NCBI GenBank assembly: GCA_003482405.1 | Contig: DMZB01000089.1 | Span: forward strand, 1-9,765 | Length of the DNA stretch: 9,765 bases | Source: Lactobacillus sp. | Lineage (GTDB): Bacteria > Bacillota > Bacilli > Lactobacillales > Lactobacillaceae | Direction: 5' to 3' | Part shown: positions 7,442 through 9,765 of the stretch, piece after piece | Layout: each line of letters starts with the position of its first letter | Position numbering within the stretch: the stretch's first letter is position 1 | Program-made: the position numbers and the translations under genes | Notes under the pieces: model-generated | Told to the model about the DNA's origin: nothing | The model's database searches: none | The model's input: only the letters and a program-made list of their open reading frames with translations

Positions 7442-7485
7442 AAAGCGGCCACAGAAAGGCATTTTTTCCTTTCTGTGGCCGCTTT
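7442..7485. terminator. Long perfect hairpin between convergent genes, likely bidirectional terminator
   Basis: Two perfectly complementary 18-nt arms (7442-7459 and 7468-7485) flank an 8-nt loop CATTTTTT. It lies 45 nt after the peptidase stop and about 125 nt after the stop of the convergent RNase H gene. The stem ends carry short runs (AAA outward, TTT inward), so transcripts in both directions end in a short U-run. There is no long U-tract outside the stem; the only long T-run is in the loop. Confidence 0.75.
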
Positions 7486-7609
7486 CGTATTCAAATTTAA
7501 AATCAATAAGTGTCGTAAAAATGGTCGGCCATTCTGCTTAATGACTTTTCAGAACTATTGAAATCCGTTAAATATTGGCGGGATCATGCACGACACAAAT
7601 TGCCGTGTG
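7486..7609. other. Intergenic tail, no gene seen
   Basis: This lies between the long hairpin and the end of the minus-strand RNase H gene. It is AT-rich with a small AATGG-TCGG-CCATT dyad (7519-7532). An imperfect GCAC...GTGC pairing lies near 7588-7610, just after the RNase H stop. I see no coding sequence or RNA gene. Confidence 0.5.
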
Positions 7610-8020
7610 CTAAGCTTGGCCTTGTTGATGTAAAGCCTGTAAAGCCAAACGATGAGCACCCATATTTTGGTGGTCAGGCACCCACTGTGTGACGACCAAG
7701 GCAAACGAATCCTGGAGCGCTAAGAGTTCATCAGTTAAGACGGGATAGTGCTTTGTTACACCCTTACCAACAGCATCAGCGACCAACCGGCTATCCGTAA
7801 AAAACATCACCGTTTCATCACTGGTCGCCATTGTTTTAGCCGTTTGAAATCCGATGATTGCGGCCTGAAATTCGGCTTCATGATTGTCGACAGCGGTGAC
7901 TTTTTGTTTAAACGGATATTGGTGGCCGTTTTGAACGACTAAAATACCGGCGCCACTAGGTTGTTGCTTCATTTTTGGGTGAATTGCGACACTCGCTGCA
8001 TCTGTATAAAGTTTGATCAT
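7610..8020 (-). CDS. RNase HI-family protein, fourth active-site carboxylate replaced by His
   Basis: RNase HI enzymes cut the RNA strand of RNA-DNA hybrids. The 136-aa product starts MIKLYTDAAS and has the family core: Asp7 (LYTDAAS), Glu50 (NHEAEFQAAIIGF) and Asp76 (FFTDSRLVADA). The fourth acidic residue, normally in an AD-x-LA context near the C-terminus, appears as His123 (GAHRLALQAL). E. coli studies indicate this position tolerates some replacements, so the protein may still be active, but some Firmicute paralogues of this kind have no detected activity. An upstream ATG in frame (8095) would add 25 residues and run into the divergent gene. AAGGAC (8028-8033, minus) supports a start at the tandem ATGs at 8023/8020. 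I chose 8020, which gives the common MIKLYTDA N-terminus. Confidence 0.85.
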   Translation of the reverse strand: MIKLYTDAASVAIHPKMKQQPSGAGILVVQNGHQYPFKQKVTAVDNHEAEFQAAIIGFQTAKTMATSDETVMFFTDSRLVADAVGKGVTKHYPVLTDELLALQDSFALVVTQWVPDHQNMGAHRLALQALHQQGQA

Positions 8021-8038
8021 CATCTTAGTCCTTAAATT

Positions 8039-8047
8039 TGGTAAAAT
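8039..8047 (+). promoter_or_regulatory. Predicted extended -10 promoter of the EbsA-like gene
   Basis: TGGTAAAAT fits the extended -10 pattern TGnTATAAT with one mismatch. It lies about 37 nt upstream of the ATG at 8084, in the 60-bp spacer shared with the divergent RNase H gene. No clear -35 is present. A comparable minus-strand promoter is not obvious. Confidence 0.4.
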
Positions 8048-8083
8048 AGAAGTTGTTGAAAAGAAAGGGGTTTTACCACAACC

Positions 8084-8488
8084 ATGGATACACAACGTTT
8101 TTTTTATCGGCCAAGCGGCTTAACGGCTGTCATTATTTGGTCATGGGTAGCCATTTTCTTTTGTGGTGGCGTGATTTTCCAGTATGAAATGGCGAAGTTT
8201 AATTGGCCTGCCATCATTATTGCCTGCTTATTTGTGCTGTTGCTCGCATGGGAATTATTGGGCCGACAATTAGTCTTCACTGGCCAAAATTTGATTGTTC
8301 GGCGTTTGTTTGCCCCGCGTGCACTGACTGTTAACATTCATCAGTTGGAACAATTGACGCTGTCCGGTCGAACCATGAGCTTTTCACTGTCCGGTAAGCG
8401 CTATCGTTTCCGCGTGACGAAACGAGCAATGACGCGCATCAAAAGTATCGTTTCTGCTGAAAATTCACATAATCCTAATCAAGACTAG
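8084..8488 (+). CDS. EbsA-like small membrane protein
   Basis: This 134-aa protein has two predicted membrane helices (about 13-33 and 40-59). A basic, beta-rich cytoplasmic domain follows (about 61-124, PH-like in appearance, with RRLFAPRAL and KRYRFRVTKRAMTRIK), then a polar Asn-rich tail. This architecture and the RNase HI neighbour fit the EbsA family of Lactobacillales, named after an Enterococcus faecalis gene. Its molecular function is not established and the assignment rests on overall shape rather than a diagnostic motif. The ribosome binding site AAAGGGG is about 13 nt upstream, rather far. Codons 5-8 contain a run of eight T (8098-8105). Only 42 bp and no terminator separate it from fhs, so they may be co-transcribed. 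Confidence 0.6.
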   Translation: MDTQRFFYRPSGLTAVIIWSWVAIFFCGGVIFQYEMAKFNWPAIIIACLFVLLLAWELLGRQLVFTGQNLIVRRLFAPRALTVNIHQLEQLTLSGRTMSFSLSGKRYRFRVTKRAMTRIKSIVSAENSHNPNQD

Positions 8489-8530
8489 TATACCAGACCA
8501 TAAAATTGATTTGAGGAGAGGAAGTTGTTC

Positions 8531-9765
8531 ATGACACAACCAAAAGATATTGAAATTGCTCAACAAACTAAGCTACAAAGAATTTCAGAAATTGCCGAAA
8601 CGGCAGGCTTAACTGAAGATGAGGTCGAACCTTATGGCCGTTATAAAGGTAAAATTGACTTGCCCTTAACCGGTAATCGTAAACCTGGCAAACTTGTTTT
8701 GGTAACATCCATCAATCCGACGCCGGCTGGCGAAGGAAAAACAACCGTCACTATTGGTTTAGGTGATGGCCTCCGTAAGATCGGCAAACACGCTGTTTTA
8801 GCACTACGTGAGCCATCTCTCGGTCCAGTAATGGGCATGAAGGGTGGGGCCACTGGCGGTGGCTACGCTCAAGTTGCCCCGATGGAAGACATCAATTTGC
8901 ATTTTAATGGTGATTTTCATGCCTTAACAACGGCCAATAATACGTTAGCGGCCTTGATTGACAACCATATTCAACAAGGCAATGCACTTCACATTGATCC
9001 ACGGCGGATCAGTTTTCACCGCGTTTTGGACATCAACGACCGCGCCTTGCGAAACGATGTTATCGGCATGGGCGGACCGACTTCGGGGATGCCACGTGAA
9101 GAACACTTCGACATTACCGTGGCGAGTGAATTAATGGCCATCCTCTGTTTAGCAACTGATCTCCACGATTTAAAGGCGCGCATTAATCGGATGGTCGTTG
9201 CTGAAAACGTTGACCGTCAGCCGGTAACCGTTGCTGACTTAAAGGTTGGTGGGGCCATTGCACTACTACTCAAAGAAGCAATCAAGCCTAATCTCGTACA
9301 AACATTAGAAGGGACTCCGGCAATTATCCACGGTGGCCCATTTGCCAACATCGCGCATGGATGTAACAGTGTGTTAGCGACGCAAACGGCCCTCCAGTTG
9401 GGCGATTATGCAGTCACTGAAGCAGGCTTTGGCGCTGACTTAGGTGCTGAAAAGTTTTTAGACATCAAGGTGCCTGTGCTCGGCCAAACGCCTAACGCCA
9501 TTGTTTTAGTCGCCACAGTGCGGGCCTTGAAACTGCATGGCGGACAAGCCTTAGCTGATTTAACAACGCCAAATGTGACCGCCCTTCAAAATGGTTTAGC
9601 CAATCTTGGCAAACACATTGAAAGCATGCAACGCTATCACATACCAGTCGTTGTTGCGATCAATGCCTTTACGTCAGATACAGCAGAAGAAATCAAAACA
9701 ATTCAGGATTACTGCCAACAATTCAATGTCGAGGCTGTTGAAGCAGCCTCGACATTGAATTGTTG
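8531..9765 (+). CDS. fhs: Formate-tetrahydrofolate ligase, 3' end missing
   Basis: Fhs makes 10-formyl-tetrahydrofolate from formate, THF and ATP, supplying purine and formyl-Met synthesis. About 404 credible residues of a protein of usually about 555 aa are present. Signature segments are TPAGEGKTT (64-72, the ATP loop), [19 protein letters not shown] (93-111), the [11 protein letters not shown] region (121-131), [16 protein letters not shown] (265-280), and [14 protein letters not shown] (296-309). The frame is open to the window edge. The last roughly 20-25 bases are the reverse complement of the bases just before them, so the C-terminal residues read from them (about 405 on) are probably not real. 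The ATG has AGGAAG 6 nt upstream. An in-frame TTG at 8525, 6 nt after GAGGAG, is an alternative start. Confidence 0.95.
   Translation, partial: MTQPKDIEIAQQTKLQRISEIAETAGLTEDEVEPYGRYKGKIDLPLTGNRKPGKLVLVTSINPTPAGEGKTTVTIGLGDGLRKIGKHAVLALREPSLGPVMGMKGGATGGGYAQVAPMEDINLHFNGDFHALTTANNTLAALIDNHIQQGNALHIDPRRISFHRVLDINDRALRNDVIGMGGPTSGMPREEHFDITVASELMAILCLATDLHDLKARINRMVVAENVDRQPVTVADLKVGGAIALLLKEAIKPNLVQTLEGTPAIIHGGPFANIAHGCNSVLATQTALQLGDYAVTEAGFGADLGAEKFLDIKVPVLGQTPNAIVLVATVRALKLHGGQALADLTTPNVTALQNGLANLGKHIESMQRYHIPVVVAINAFTSDTAEEIKTIQDYCQQFNVEAVEAASTLNC
9716..9765. repeat. Perfect 22-bp inverted repeat at the window end (probable fold-back artefact)
   Basis: Arms 9716-9737 and 9744-9765 are exact reverse complements around a 6-nt centre TTGAAG. 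The right arm ends at the last base of the window. The left arm is ordinary fhs coding sequence, and the right arm replaces what should be the continuing fhs reading frame. A natural 22-bp perfect palindrome inside a conserved enzyme gene that stops exactly at the sequence end is unlikely. A chimeric or fold-back read at a contig end is the simplest explanation. Confidence 0.85.

Noticed and set aside
1..9765. Search for a novel defence, mobile or repeat system
   Set aside because: Every gene of size falls in a known housekeeping family. The order matches the Bacillus/Lactobacillus core layout, and no spaced direct repeats, transposase, integrase, toxin-antitoxin pair or tRNA was seen.

Overview
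The window looks like chromosomal DNA of a low-to-moderate GC Firmicute, most likely a member of the Lactobacillaceae. The reasons are the gene content, strong AGGAG-type ribosome binding sites, a Bacillus-type (type B) RNase P RNA, an EbsA-like membrane protein, and a gene order (recU-ponA divergent from ypsA-gpsB-rnpB-ypsC) that is also that of Bacillus subtilis. It is a core housekeeping segment. I found no mobile elements, tRNAs, CRISPR arrays or defence genes.

Layout. Positions 64-2730 (minus strand) hold a two-gene operon, recU (Holliday junction resolvase) followed 18 bp later by the class A penicillin-binding protein PBP1a. A divergent intergenic region (2743-3020) carries one extended -10 promoter for each direction. 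On the plus strand come ypsA (SLOG-fold DUF1273 protein), gpsB (division/elongation adaptor), the RNase P RNA gene rnpB with a very strong intrinsic terminator, then a THUMP/methyltransferase (ypsC, RlmL-type 23S rRNA guanine-N2 methyltransferase) and an M32 metallocarboxypeptidase, 26 bp apart and probably co-transcribed. A long perfect hairpin at 7442-7485 separates these from a convergent minus-strand RNase HI-family gene (7610-8020). That gene is divergent from a small two-TM EbsA-like protein (8084-8488), which is followed by fhs (formate-tetrahydrofolate ligase), cut by the window end.

How the genes fit together. PBP1a, GpsB and probably YpsA link to growth and division of the cell wall. 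The PBP1a cytoplasmic tail carries an SRxxR motif resembling the known GpsB-docking motif, and GpsB keeps the three residues that bind it (Y25, D31, D35). RecU, RNase H and RNase P are nucleic-acid processing functions, and YpsC modifies rRNA. Fhs feeds one-carbon units into folate metabolism.

The most striking non-gene signal is at the extreme right end. The last 50 bases are a perfect 22-bp inverted repeat around a 6-base centre, which ends exactly at the last base of the window. This is best explained as a fold-back artefact at a contig end, so the last roughly 20-25 bases should not be trusted. I see no credible undescribed system in this window; the findings below are modest and locus-specific.
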